17,191 bases of DNA from positions 1 to 17,191 of the forward strand of contig CAYXFZ010000055.1 in the NCBI GenBank assembly GCA_964464385.1. Direction: 5' to 3'. Made by a program: the position numbers and the translations under genes. Below, in pieces: positions 6,305 to 13,525 of the stretch; positions within the stretch are counted from its first letter, which is position 1; each line of letters starts with the position of its first letter. The notes below the pieces were generated by a model that was not told the DNA's origin, made no database searches, and worked only from the letters and a program-made list of their open reading frames with translations. This DNA comes from CAYXFZ01 sp964464385. GTDB lineage: Bacteria; Planctomycetota; UBA1135.

Positions 6305-8269
6305 TCAGAAACGGAAGGGCGCGTCTTCTTCTTCGATCTTTTCAATTTCAAACACGCCTCCGGGACCAGGGGCCGATGCCGGGGAGCCAAAACTTCCCTC
6401 TTGGTCAAGAGAAATAAACCCAATTCCAGCCCCAAGGGCGGCGCCCGAGAACAAAGCCTCGGCCAACCCAAAGGAACCCACCGAGTAGAAACTCAGCTTG
6501 CCGTTTTGATACAGACTCAAGGACTCCGAGGGGCGCATGTGGCGGGTGAAAGCATCTCCACTTGGAAACTTGGAAAGGTCGAAGGGAAGAGGGGCGCCGT
6601 TTTGTTCCGCCAGTCCCGCAAGCATAGGCAGAAAGCCCTGGGCCATGGTGATGGCACCACCGATCAAGGGGCGGGAATCAGCCCACGAGGCCTTCATGGC
6701 ATTTTCGGGAAGTCGGTTGAGGAAGGAAGCCACTTCGGCATTCGAGGTAATGGGGGTTTCCGCCTTTTTCACGCCCGAGCGCATCGCCCGACGGACTGGG
6801 GCAGAGGACTGGCCCTGCACCAACCACCCGTCATCGGTGATCCCCCAAGAGGGCTGAATCTGGGCAAACACCATTTGCAAGGCGGCCAATTCTTGGGGAA
6901 GACTAGACATGCTGATTTTGAGAGTCCAATAAGCCGGACCTTCACGAGAAACCCATTTCCCTTCGTCGTTTTTTTCGCGGATCACCAGATTTTTAGAATG
7001 CAAGGTGACCGGAGATTCAATCATGCTGAGGGTGTCGGCCAAGTCGGAGTAAAAAGCGTCGGTGATTTCACGCACGAGGGCGACATCCCGAACTTCGGTA
7101 AAGCTTCCACCTTTTGAGGATCCGCCACCCATGAGGGCGGTTGCATCCATGACCCCCCAAGAGAAGGATCGGGGACCAATCATGGCGACGGATCGCCCAA
7201 TGTCCTGGCGACGGTCACCCGTCAACCATGCACTGATTGGAAGTTCTTCGGGAATCTCAACACCACGGGCTTTAGCAATCGCAATGCCTTGATACATTAG
7301 GGTATTGACAAAATCCCAACCACCTGAGGGATCCGTGGAGGACAAAGAAAAGGTGGTGGCTTCGGAAGGAACGTAAGAGGCAAGATCCAAATCCAACGCC
7401 TGCACGTTACCAATGGAACCAATTAGCCCTGTGGGCTTGCCGTTTACGAAAGAGATGGATCCGGAAGTCACGCTGTCCCCGTTGTTCCAACCACCAGCAC
7501 AGCTGAACACACCCAAAGAATCCAAACCGATTCCAGAAAACACCCCGCTCAAAAGATCGCCGACACCATCCGGAAACATGGGAAAAACGGACTCGGCCAT
7601 TTTCATAAAGGAAGCCATGTCCAAATACGCAAACATCTCGCCATCGCCTCGACCGGCCGCACGGAATGCGGGGTTGTCGGCAAGACTGCCATCCATTTCA
7701 GCGCCAATCGTTCCAACAAACTGAACTGCATTGCCTCGAACTTCTATTTCGAGACCTGCAGGATCGTTGGGGTTTTCCAAACGAATGGACTGTCCTCCCT
7801 CAAAGGACTGTGATGTAAAATGATGCTCGTCGTTGGCGTCCTTGAGACCGGAGAAAAATTGCGCCGCAACCTCAGCGTCCGAAAAGACCACACGAGCGGC
7901 AAACGAAACTTGCGGTTCTCCCATCATCATGCTCATGACATCCCCCACGGCCACGCCGAAAGAAAGACCTTGGAAGGTTTCGCAATCCAAGAGTTCGCCA
8001 GGGAACCCCTCTTCTTCCAAGGCGGAGCGCAACTCCCCAAAACCCTCTTCGACCATGGGAAGGAGTTCTTCTACAAAACCCTGGATCTCTGGGTCGTTCC
8101 AAATTCTGGAAGAGGTTGAGGACTCGAACCCGGCCCGGAAAGAGGCCATATCGGGGATCTCAAAGTAAAGTTGAGTTTGAGCGGGGAGCTGCTCCGCCAA
8201 GTCGTTTTGGGCGAACGAGGAAGGGGCAAGAACAACGAGACAAAGGGCGAAGGGAATTAGGGTGCGCAT
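6305..8269 (-). CDS. Large exported protein, DUF3352-like, function unknown
   Basis: The protein has 654 residues with a clear signal peptide (MRTLIPFALCLVVLAPSSFA, probable cleavage after A20). The mature start, LPAQTQLYFEIPDMASFR, followed by a helix and SRIWNDPEIQGFVEELL, resembles the opening of DUF3352-type exported proteins. I see no catalytic motif. The body alternates strands and helices and carries several acidic and glycine-rich stretches. A small hydrophobic run (VGSFGLAEALFSGAALGAGIGF) lies near the C-terminus. It is the first gene of the minus-strand unit and is followed with no spacing by the metalloprotease, so the two may work together in the envelope. No Shine-Dalgarno-like sequence is visible; the bases before the ATG are pyrimidine-rich. 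The family name is a tentative recognition. Confidence 0.6.
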   Translation of the reverse strand: MRTLIPFALCLVVLAPSSFAQNDLAEQLPAQTQLYFEIPDMASFRAGFESSTSSRIWNDPEIQGFVEELLPMVEEGFGELRSALEEEGFPGELLDCETFQGLSFGVAVGDVMSMMMGEPQVSFAARVVFSDAEVAAQFFSGLKDANDEHHFTSQSFEGGQSIRLENPNDPAGLEIEVRGNAVQFVGTIGAEMDGSLADNPAFRAAGRGDGEMFAYLDMASFMKMAESVFPMFPDGVGDLLSGVFSGIGLDSLGVFSCAGGWNNGDSVTSGSISFVNGKPTGLIGSIGNVQALDLDLASYVPSEATTFSLSSTDPSGGWDFVNTLMYQGIAIAKARGVEIPEELPISAWLTGDRRQDIGRSVAMIGPRSFSWGVMDATALMGGGSSKGGSFTEVRDVALVREITDAFYSDLADTLSMIESPVTLHSKNLVIREKNDEGKWVSREGPAYWTLKISMSSLPQELAALQMVFAQIQPSWGITDDGWLVQGQSSAPVRRAMRSGVKKAETPITSNAEVASFLNRLPENAMKASWADSRPLIGGAITMAQGFLPMLAGLAEQNGAPLPFDLSKFPSGDAFTRHMRPSESLSLYQNGKLSFYSVGSFGLAEALFSGAALGAGIGFISLDQEGSFGSPASAPGPGGVFEIEKIEEEDAPFRF

Positions 8270-8458
8270 GGGAGACGGGATGGGTTAGGAAGGAGGGTTA
8301 TCCTACTTGCGATTGGGCAGATTGTGAGGCTTCGAAAATCGGCTACACTTCCCGCCCGCATCGGGCCTCCCTACGCGGGAGTTGCGACCATCTTCGCCCT
8401 TCTTCGCCCCCTTCTTGACCCCATTCGCTTGCCAACGATCCGCAACCCTTGATCGGAA
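8270..8458. promoter_or_regulatory. Divergent intergenic region
   Basis: These 189 bases lie between two divergent starts, so they must hold promoters for both. On the minus strand TAGGAT (about 30 bases before the ATG at 8269) could be a -10 box, but no convincing -35 pairs with it. On the plus strand TTGACC at 8415-8420 resembles a -35 box without a good -10. A GC-rich inverted repeat (TCCCGC ... GCGGGA, about 8350-8380) is also present. No tRNA or small ORF was recognised. Confidence 0.3.
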
Positions 8459-9466
8459 ATGACTGAACCCAAGGATGACTCTGTCGGCGGTTGGTTCCGC
8501 TCCAACCGCGCTTACTACGGCCTTCTCGCCGTATTGTTATTGGCCTCTCTGGGCTACAGCTACTTGAAGCCGAAGTGGGCGCTGCAAGCCCGCCTAGATA
8601 CTTGGGCTCTCCGCGCTGAAGTTCTGGCTTCCCCGGGCGGAGCTTTTGCCCCGGGCCAAATCGCCGAAACTCTGGCCAAGGCCTCGGCCAATGACCAAGT
8701 TTACGGCTGGGTCTTGCTGCAGGGATTTCAGGATGTCCTTTCCCGGAGCGATCTAGAGGCCCTACCTACCCTCATCCGAGCCAGTGAAGATTTCCTCGCT
8801 GCCGGTCACTCCACCGGCATCCAAGCCCTGGGCCCGGACGGACCCATTCCGGCCCTGCAATTTGCTCTTAGCCAGGGCCTAGCAGCAAGCTCCGGGGCCA
8901 ACGCATCGGTCCCCGAAACCCCCACCCCCAAGGCCGACAGTCCGCACATTAAACTCTCCCTAACTATCAATGGGATAGAAGGTTACGAAGTAGTTGTTGG
9001 GCTTTTTCCGGCCGCTGCTCCGGCCGCTTGCGAGACTTTTTTGGGTCAGGTCCAGGCCGGTTCCTGGGCCGGCAAGCCCGGCCAGAGGTCCGGCAGTTTC
9101 GGTATCGTTTTCAAGCCAGAACCCGTTGCCGAGGAGGGCCTGATTCCGGGCGAAGAGGAGGCCACCGAGGGCCGCCCGTCTCCGGTGGACACTGCCTCCG
9201 AGGGTCTCGCGCCTGAAATTGCCTACGGCTACTTTCACCAACCTGGGTCCTTGAGTTACGCCCAAATGAGTGGGGGGCCCAATCAGGTGGATCCAGAATC
9301 TCTTGAGTTCACGATCCAGGATGCCTACCACCTGGACGGTCGCACCACGGTCTTCGGCAAAGTGATTTCGGGCCTCGAGGCCCTGACGTCCCACCCCTAT
9401 TCCGGGCCCAGCTCCGTGGACACCCTGGAATCCATCCGGATTGACTCCGCGGTCTTGTTGAACTGA
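8459..9466 (+). CDS. Membrane-anchored cyclophilin-like (PpiA/B) protein
   Basis: The protein has 335 residues. A short cytoplasmic N-terminus precedes one transmembrane helix (YYGLLAVLLLASLGYSYL, about 19-36), then a helical region to about residue 140, a proline-rich linker, and a cyclophilin-type domain from 163 to the end. Cyclophilin landmarks are HIKLSLTINGIEGYEVVVGLFPAAAP with the following CETFLGQV, then PGSLSYAQMSGGPNQVDPESLEF and LDGRTTVFGKVISGLEALTSHP. The catalytic FHRV-type segment is not recognisable: the equivalent place reads SGSFGIVFKPEP and lacks the arginine. A 25-residue acidic insertion follows. Proline isomerase activity is therefore doubtful, and a chaperone or binding role is more likely. 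It is a single gene facing the convergent parB, five bases away. Confidence 0.7.
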   Translation: MTEPKDDSVGGWFRSNRAYYGLLAVLLLASLGYSYLKPKWALQARLDTWALRAEVLASPGGAFAPGQIAETLAKASANDQVYGWVLLQGFQDVLSRSDLEALPTLIRASEDFLAAGHSTGIQALGPDGPIPALQFALSQGLAASSGANASVPETPTPKADSPHIKLSLTINGIEGYEVVVGLFPAAAPAACETFLGQVQAGSWAGKPGQRSGSFGIVFKPEPVAEEGLIPGEEEATEGRPSPVDTASEGLAPEIAYGYFHQPGSLSYAQMSGGPNQVDPESLEFTIQDAYHLDGRTTVFGKVISGLEALTSHPYSGPSSVDTLESIRIDSAVLLN

Positions 9467-9474
9467 CCGGGTCA
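9464..9474. repeat. Short inverted repeat spanning two convergent stops
   Basis: TGACCGGGTCA has 5-bp arms around one base. The left arm begins with the TGA stop of the cyclophilin-like gene and the right arm ends with the complement of the parB TGA stop. It is too short, and lacks a T-run, to be called a terminator. The symmetry may be a by-product of facing stop codons. Confidence 0.35.
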
Positions 9475-10368
9475 GGCCTGAAGAAGCTCCTCGGTCTCCG
9501 AGGGCAACTCAAAGCGACGGGCGAAGCCATCCAACTCGTCCAAATCGGCGAAATGAATGATGACCTTGCCTCCACCTTGCCGGCGGAGTTGAATTTCGCT
9601 CCGCAAGCCCAGTCCCCGAGCTAGATTGGCTTGGAGATCGGACACCCACGGGGGCTGCCGGGGGCGGGGTCGGTGAGTAGGATCCAATTTGCCCTTCACA
9701 GCCTGGGCGCAACTCTTCTCGGTTTGGCGCACGGACCAGCCCTCTTTTTCAAGACGAGCGGACACGCTCGCCTGAGCCGGGGTTCCAGACAGCCGGAGGA
9801 GGGCCCTGGCATGCCCAGCACTGATCGTTCCACGTGAAACACCTGCCTGGATCTCCGTGGGCAGTTCCAGCAAACGAACCAGATTGGCAATGGTGGAGCG
9901 ATTGAAACCCAGGCCTTGGGCAACCTGCTCCTGGGTGAGCTGGAATTCCTCCAGCAAGCGGTGGCAGGCCTGGGCACGCTCGATTGGATTCAGATCCTCC
10001 CGCTGAACATTCTCAATCAAGGCCAATTCCAGCCGCTCCGCGTCGTCGGCCACACCCTCCCGAACCACGACCGGGACGCTCTTGAGACCCGCGATTTGAG
10101 CCGCCCGCCAACGCCGTTCCCCAGCCAAAATTTCATAATCCCCCCCCTCCCTCCGGGTAACAACGATGGGTTGCATAATCCCGTGCTTGCGGACCGAGTT
10201 TGCCAAGCCCTCCAGGCCCCGCTCTAGATCTTTCCGCGGTTGCTGCCGGTTTCGTTGCAACTGGTCCACGGGAACCCACAGGGAGCCCCCAGAACTGCTG
10301 GTTTCTTCACCGGCATGCCGGGTAGAAAGGAGTGATTCGAGGCCTTTTCCGAGTTTTTTAGGAGCCAT
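9472..10368 (-). CDS. parB: Chromosome partitioning protein ParB
   Basis: The protein is 298 residues from ATG 10368, normal for chromosomal ParB/Spo0J, the CTP-dependent DNA clamp that loads at parS and recruits ParA and SMC. The order of parts is canonical: an N-terminal KKLGKGLESLL ParA-stimulating patch (4-14), a ParB/Srx fold with LAGERRWRAAQIAGL (81-95, the arginine-rich CTP motif), ENVQREDLNPIERA (119-132), a helix-turn-helix QEQVAQGLGFNRSTIANLVRLL (146-167), VSRGTISAGHARALL, and a C-terminal dimerisation region (about 245-298). No parA is adjacent: the upstream neighbour is a divergent phosphoesterase. A parS-like site lies within the coding sequence. No Shine-Dalgarno is seen before the ATG. 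Confidence 0.95.
   Translation of the reverse strand: MAPKKLGKGLESLLSTRHAGEETSSSGGSLWVPVDQLQRNRQQPRKDLERGLEGLANSVRKHGIMQPIVVTRREGGDYEILAGERRWRAAQIAGLKSVPVVVREGVADDAERLELALIENVQREDLNPIERAQACHRLLEEFQLTQEQVAQGLGFNRSTIANLVRLLELPTEIQAGVSRGTISAGHARALLRLSGTPAQASVSARLEKEGWSVRQTEKSCAQAVKGKLDPTHRPRPRQPPWVSDLQANLARGLGLRSEIQLRRQGGGKVIIHFADLDELDGFARRFELPSETEELLQA
9826..9841 (+). promoter_or_regulatory. parS: parS-like site inside parB
   Basis: The 16-mer CGTTCCACGTGAAACA matches the widely conserved parS consensus TGTTTCACGTGAAACA at 14 of 16 positions and keeps the central CACGTG. On the minus strand it encodes VSRGT in the conserved VSRGTISAGHARALL segment of ParB. Known family precedent: Bacillus subtilis has a parS within spo0J. 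It would let ParB nucleate at its own gene, near the replication origin. Confidence 0.75.
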
Positions 10369-10427
10369 GGTGGGTTTGTTGGGTAGGAGAGACGGTGTTA
10401 GCCTAACCGCCAGTCCCGCCAGGATCC
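10369..10427. promoter_or_regulatory. Divergent parB/phosphoesterase promoter region
   Basis: Only 59 bases separate the two divergent starts, so overlapping promoters are expected. GTTAG-C-CTAAC at 10397-10407 is a perfect 5-bp inverted repeat around one base and could be a small operator. An AGGA sits just before the ATG at 10428. No clear -35/-10 pair was found on either strand. Confidence 0.3.
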
Positions 10428-11171
10428 ATGTCCTCCCCGCGCCTGCTCGCTTTCTTGGGCGATTTACACGCCAATGTCTCCGCTTTGGAGGCCGTTTTGT
10501 CCCTCGTGGACCTAGAGGGCGCCACCGAGATTTACTGCGTCGGCGACCTGGTGGGCTATGGCCCCCGCCCCAACGAAATCATTGACTTGGTCCAGGATCG
10601 GCAAATCCAGTCCGTGGCCGGCAATCATGATTGGGCTGTCCTGAAGAAACTGGATGCCAACACTTTCAATCCTTATGCGCAGGAGGCCATTCATTGGACC
10701 CAGAAAATTTTGAACAAACAGAACCTAGAGTTCCTGGATTCCTTGCCTTTGCGGCTGGATGACCCGGACTTTTGCCTTTTTCATGGGGCCTTGCCCAATC
10801 CAGAGGAGTTTGATTATCTCCAGTCCTTCCCGGCTGCCCGATCGTCCTTTTCCAGTTTCGAGGTAGCCATTGGGTTTTGCGGTCACACGCACGTCCCCAT
10901 GAACTTCCTGGAAAAGGAAGGCGCCACGGACTTGGAGTGGCATTTTGAGACAGACTGGCGCTTGGATCCTGGCTTACGCGCCATTGTCAACGTCGGCAGT
11001 CCGGGCCAGCCCAGGGACGAAAACCCCCAAGCTCCGGTGGTCTTTTTCAGCCCTCAGTCTGGCCGAGTCAAACTCATTCGAACTCCATACAATATCGCTG
11101 AAGAGCAAAAGAGAATCCGAAAAGCGGGCTTGCCGGCCATTTTAGGAGACCGCTTAAAGCACGGAATATAA
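10428..11171 (+). CDS. Calcineurin-like metallophosphoesterase
   Basis: The protein has 247 residues with the full set of two-metal phosphoesterase motifs: FLGDLHANVSALEAV (9-23, GDxH), CVGDLVGYGPRPNE (37-50, GDxxxYGP), AGNHDWAV (64-71, GNHD), FHGALPNP (118-125) and CGHTHVP (151-157, GHxH), with IVNVGSPGQPRD close to the end. This is the compact YfcE/MJ0936-like group of predicted phosphodiesterases, which are cytoplasmic and have no signal peptide. The natural substrate cannot be told; relatives act on phosphodiesters or nucleotides. An AGGA lies before the ATG. The gene is convergent with the HPr-domain gene and is separated from its stop by five bases. Confidence 0.88.
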   Translation: MSSPRLLAFLGDLHANVSALEAVLSLVDLEGATEIYCVGDLVGYGPRPNEIIDLVQDRQIQSVAGNHDWAVLKKLDANTFNPYAQEAIHWTQKILNKQNLEFLDSLPLRLDDPDFCLFHGALPNPEEFDYLQSFPAARSSFSSFEVAIGFCGHTHVPMNFLEKEGATDLEWHFETDWRLDPGLRAIVNVGSPGQPRDENPQAPVVFFSPQSGRVKLIRTPYNIAEEQKRIRKAGLPAILGDRLKHGI

Positions 11172-11176
11172 ATAGG

Positions 11177-12508
11177 TTACGCTGGTCTAAGATAGTCCAG
11201 CTCGTCGGGATAATGCTCCAACCCGTGCTCGCCTAGGCGGGATTCAAAGAGCAGTCTCAGGTCGGCAAGCGTGCGCCGATCTCCTTGAAACTCGATCGCC
11301 TTCTCTTTGGTGTTGGATCCCACCATGACGAGCAATTGCATCATGCTGGCGGCGTTGCAAGTGGAATCTCCCATTCGCGCCTGGACAGGGGTTTGGTGGT
11401 GATTCACAACCGAAACAATTTGCGAAAGAGGCCGTGCATGCATGGTCATGTCCTGGGGGATTTCAAAAACCTCGGTCGCCGTTTCAGTCAAGGCCTCGAT
11501 CAGGGCCTTGGAGGCAGGGACGGCCTTGGCCATGACCTCGTAGGCCTGCACGGCCCCTTGATTCAAGATGGAATCCAAAAGCACGGCCTCGTCCAGCAAG
11601 GTCCTGCCCTGCGAATCCAAAAAGGAGGAAAGGTGGTGGCGACTCACGATGTGGGCCAAGGCGGTGGCTGCCTCCATGAGATGAAAAGCAACCGAGACCG
11701 TGCCCCGGACTTCTTTCAGAGCAGGGTGTTCGGACTCTTCCTTGGAGCCCGAGAGGTGGCTGTCATAGTCAGACTGCAGGTTGTGAAGCCGAGACTCGAA
11801 GGAGCGGCATTGTTCCTCTCTGCAGTATTTTTCTTGCAGGCGGCGGAGTTCGGTCAAGTTGTCCGCACGAAATGGAGCCGTGGCCTCGAATGTCTCAAAA
11901 AGACGCAAGTAACGGCCGGCAAAACTGGCCGCGTGGTGCTCGGCATTTTCCTCGGAATCCTGCAAACGGTGGTCAGCAAGATCCCGGGGCAGGAGAAAAC
12001 TGGGTGACCCCAGGTCGAGGGAGTCGAGCTCCAACTGGCTCTCGGGCCAGGCCCCACCGAGGGCCTCCCAAGTTTCCTGTAAACCCTTTGCTACACATAG
12101 GATCTGATCGCCGATGGCAAGGGCTGTGTGGTGATTCGTCGGCGCCAAATGTTCCCTGACCCAAGGAAGCGAGGGGAGGGAATAAATCCCGAGCCGAGAG
12201 TCCAAATGAACCAAACTGGACATGGCAACAGAGAGCCAGCGAATCAGGGCAACCCTCTCCCGAAAGGGGAAATAGACGCGGTTTTCCCTGGCTCCGAAAT
12301 CGTCCAGGAAGGTTTCCACGTCAGTGGCCGCCTGATAAAGGTGAAAAAGCCGTTTTTGGGTCCATTCTTCGGGAGTTCGGCGCAAACAACCTTCCACGGA
12401 GGCCAAAAATTCCGCCGCCTGCGCATGAAGATGCGGCAGGAAGTCCTTTTCAGACAAGACGTTCCGTCTGGGGCGGCGTTCGGTCCAAGAAGATGGGCTT
12501 ATGCTCAC
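11177..12508 (-). CDS. HPr-domain protein with long unrecognised N-terminal region
   Basis: The protein has 443 residues from GTG 12508. The last 95 residues form an HPr (PTS phosphocarrier) domain. MTMHARPLSQIVSVV carries the phospho-accepting histidine H357 in its HARP context, and NAASMMQLLVMVGS keeps the serine (S388) at the position of regulatory Ser46; RRTLADLRLLFESRLGEHG closes the fold. Free HPr is only 85-90 residues. Residues 1 to about 345 are rich in Leu, Ala, Glu and His, look all-helical, and match no family I recognise; there is no signal peptide or membrane segment. No PTS enzyme I, permease or HPr kinase is in the window. TTG at codon 18 is another possible start. The likely role is regulatory phosphotransfer, not sugar uptake, but this is inference. 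Confidence 0.68.
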   Translation of the reverse strand: MSISPSSWTERRPRRNVLSEKDFLPHLHAQAAEFLASVEGCLRRTPEEWTQKRLFHLYQAATDVETFLDDFGARENRVYFPFRERVALIRWLSVAMSSLVHLDSRLGIYSLPSLPWVREHLAPTNHHTALAIGDQILCVAKGLQETWEALGGAWPESQLELDSLDLGSPSFLLPRDLADHRLQDSEENAEHHAASFAGRYLRLFETFEATAPFRADNLTELRRLQEKYCREEQCRSFESRLHNLQSDYDSHLSGSKEESEHPALKEVRGTVSVAFHLMEAATALAHIVSRHHLSSFLDSQGRTLLDEAVLLDSILNQGAVQAYEVMAKAVPASKALIEALTETATEVFEIPQDMTMHARPLSQIVSVVNHHQTPVQARMGDSTCNAASMMQLLVMVGSNTKEKAIEFQGDRRTLADLRLLFESRLGEHGLEHYPDELDYLRPA

Positions 12509-12637
12509 AATGGGGGGCCAACCGGAGTTGGAACCTCGATTTTAGCGATTTCTCAAAAGTTTGACGGCTCAAGGCGGGACCCACATTCGTCCGAAAGAGA
12601 ATGCGGAGGGCATTGCCAACCCGGCAACCGCCCTGCC
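12509..12637. promoter_or_regulatory. Divergent region upstream of the sigma factor gene
   Basis: These 129 bases lie between the divergent HPr-domain and sigma factor genes. TTGACG at 12561-12566 is a good -35 match on the plus strand, but the -10 (CATTCG at a 17-base spacing) is poor. Two small hairpins are visible: CCAAC-CGGA-GTTGG (12518-12531) next to the HPr gene start, and TTGCC-AACCC-GGCAA (12613-12627), ten bases before the sigma GTG, where it could affect initiation. Confidence 0.35.
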
Positions 12638-13525
12638 GTGCCGGAGATCATCACCATCACTTCCGATCGCTGTCTTGAGACCTACTTGCGGGAAATTGAC
12701 GAGGTTCCGCTTCTTTCTGCCCAGGAGGAGGTTGAAATCTCCCGCCGCATCCACAAAGGGGACGAAATGGCGCGCGAACACATGATTCGCGCCAACCTTC
12801 GGCTTGTGGTCAGTATCGCAAAACGCTTTGGTGGACGCGGGCTGGTGCTCCCGGATCTCATTGCCGAGGGCAATTTGGGCCTTTTCAAAGCCGTGGAAAA
12901 GTTTGACCCGGAGGCCGGCTTCCGGTTTTCTACCTATGCAACATGGTGGATTCAGCAAACAATTCGACGTGCCCTCATCAATCAGGCCAAAACGGTCCGT
13001 ATCCCTTCCTACATGGTTGAAATCTTGACCAAGTGGCGCCGGAAGCAAACCGAATTGGAGATCGATCTCGGCCGCAAGCCAACCGCCACCGAGATTGCCA
13101 AAAAGTTGGAGTTGACGGATTCCAACGTTCGGGTCGTCAAACAAACCCTGCAGCACACCTTCACGGCTCCTGGATCCAGTGATGAAATGTTGAACAATTT
13201 GTCAGAAGATGCCGGGAATGCCGACCGTCTTCCGCCTGACGAAATTGCGATGCGCCGGGACGCCTTGGAAACCATGCAAGACATTCTCTCCCTGATTGAC
13301 CAAAGAGAGGCTTCGGTTTTGCGTTTGCGATACGGCTTGAACCAAGAGAAGCCCGCGACCCTAGAAGCCATTTCCAAGGAGCTGGGAATTTCCCGCGAAC
13401 GCGTTCGTCAAGTAGAAAGAGACGCGCTCCGTAAACTCCACGCCTATGTGGTCAAAGGAATTCCTGCGGAACAGATCTACCCCGGACTGCCGGGAATCCG
13501 ATCCAAAGACAAGCGCTCCGCCTGA
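12638..13525 (+). CDS. SigA/RpoD-type sigma-70 factor, short form
   Basis: The protein is 295 residues from GTG 12638. Region 1.2 is present (SDRCLETYLREIDEVPLLSA, residues 9-28), then region 2 with RANLRLVVSIAKRF, DLIAEGNLGLFKAVEKFD and FSTYATWWIQQTIRRAL (core binding and -10 recognition). Region 3 follows with GRKPTATEIAKKL, and region 4 with DQREASVLRLRYGL and TLEAISKELGISRERVRQVERDALRKL (-35 recognition). Region 1.1 and the long non-conserved insert of proteobacterial RpoD are missing, as in group 1/2 sigma factors of several phyla. The frame stays open far upstream but offers no ATG, GTG or TTG between 12509 and 12638, so GTG 12638 is chosen despite lacking a Shine-Dalgarno. It may be the primary or a group 2 sigma factor. 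Confidence 0.92.
   Translation: MPEIITITSDRCLETYLREIDEVPLLSAQEEVEISRRIHKGDEMAREHMIRANLRLVVSIAKRFGGRGLVLPDLIAEGNLGLFKAVEKFDPEAGFRFSTYATWWIQQTIRRALINQAKTVRIPSYMVEILTKWRRKQTELEIDLGRKPTATEIAKKLELTDSNVRVVKQTLQHTFTAPGSSDEMLNNLSEDAGNADRLPPDEIAMRRDALETMQDILSLIDQREASVLRLRYGLNQEKPATLEAISKELGISRERVRQVERDALRKLHAYVVKGIPAEQIYPGLPGIRSKDKRSA

Noticed and set aside
6230..7117. 295-codon open frame on the + strand
   Set aside because: It lies antisense to the exported DUF3352-like gene and the protease start, with a low-complexity basic product and no start context.
8340..8385. GC-rich inverted repeat as a terminator or structured RNA
   Set aside because: It lies between divergent starts, has no T-run, and the stem is short and imperfect. 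It matches no RNA family I can recognise.
11285..12007. 240-codon open frame on the + strand
   Set aside because: It is antisense to the HPr-domain gene. Its His/Gly-rich product mirrors the codons of the real gene, which has a true HPr domain.
12128..12637. Long N-terminal extension of the sigma factor
   Set aside because: The first 380 bases are antisense to the HPr-domain gene. The rest has no start codon, and the conserved sigma region 1.2 begins only after GTG 12638.
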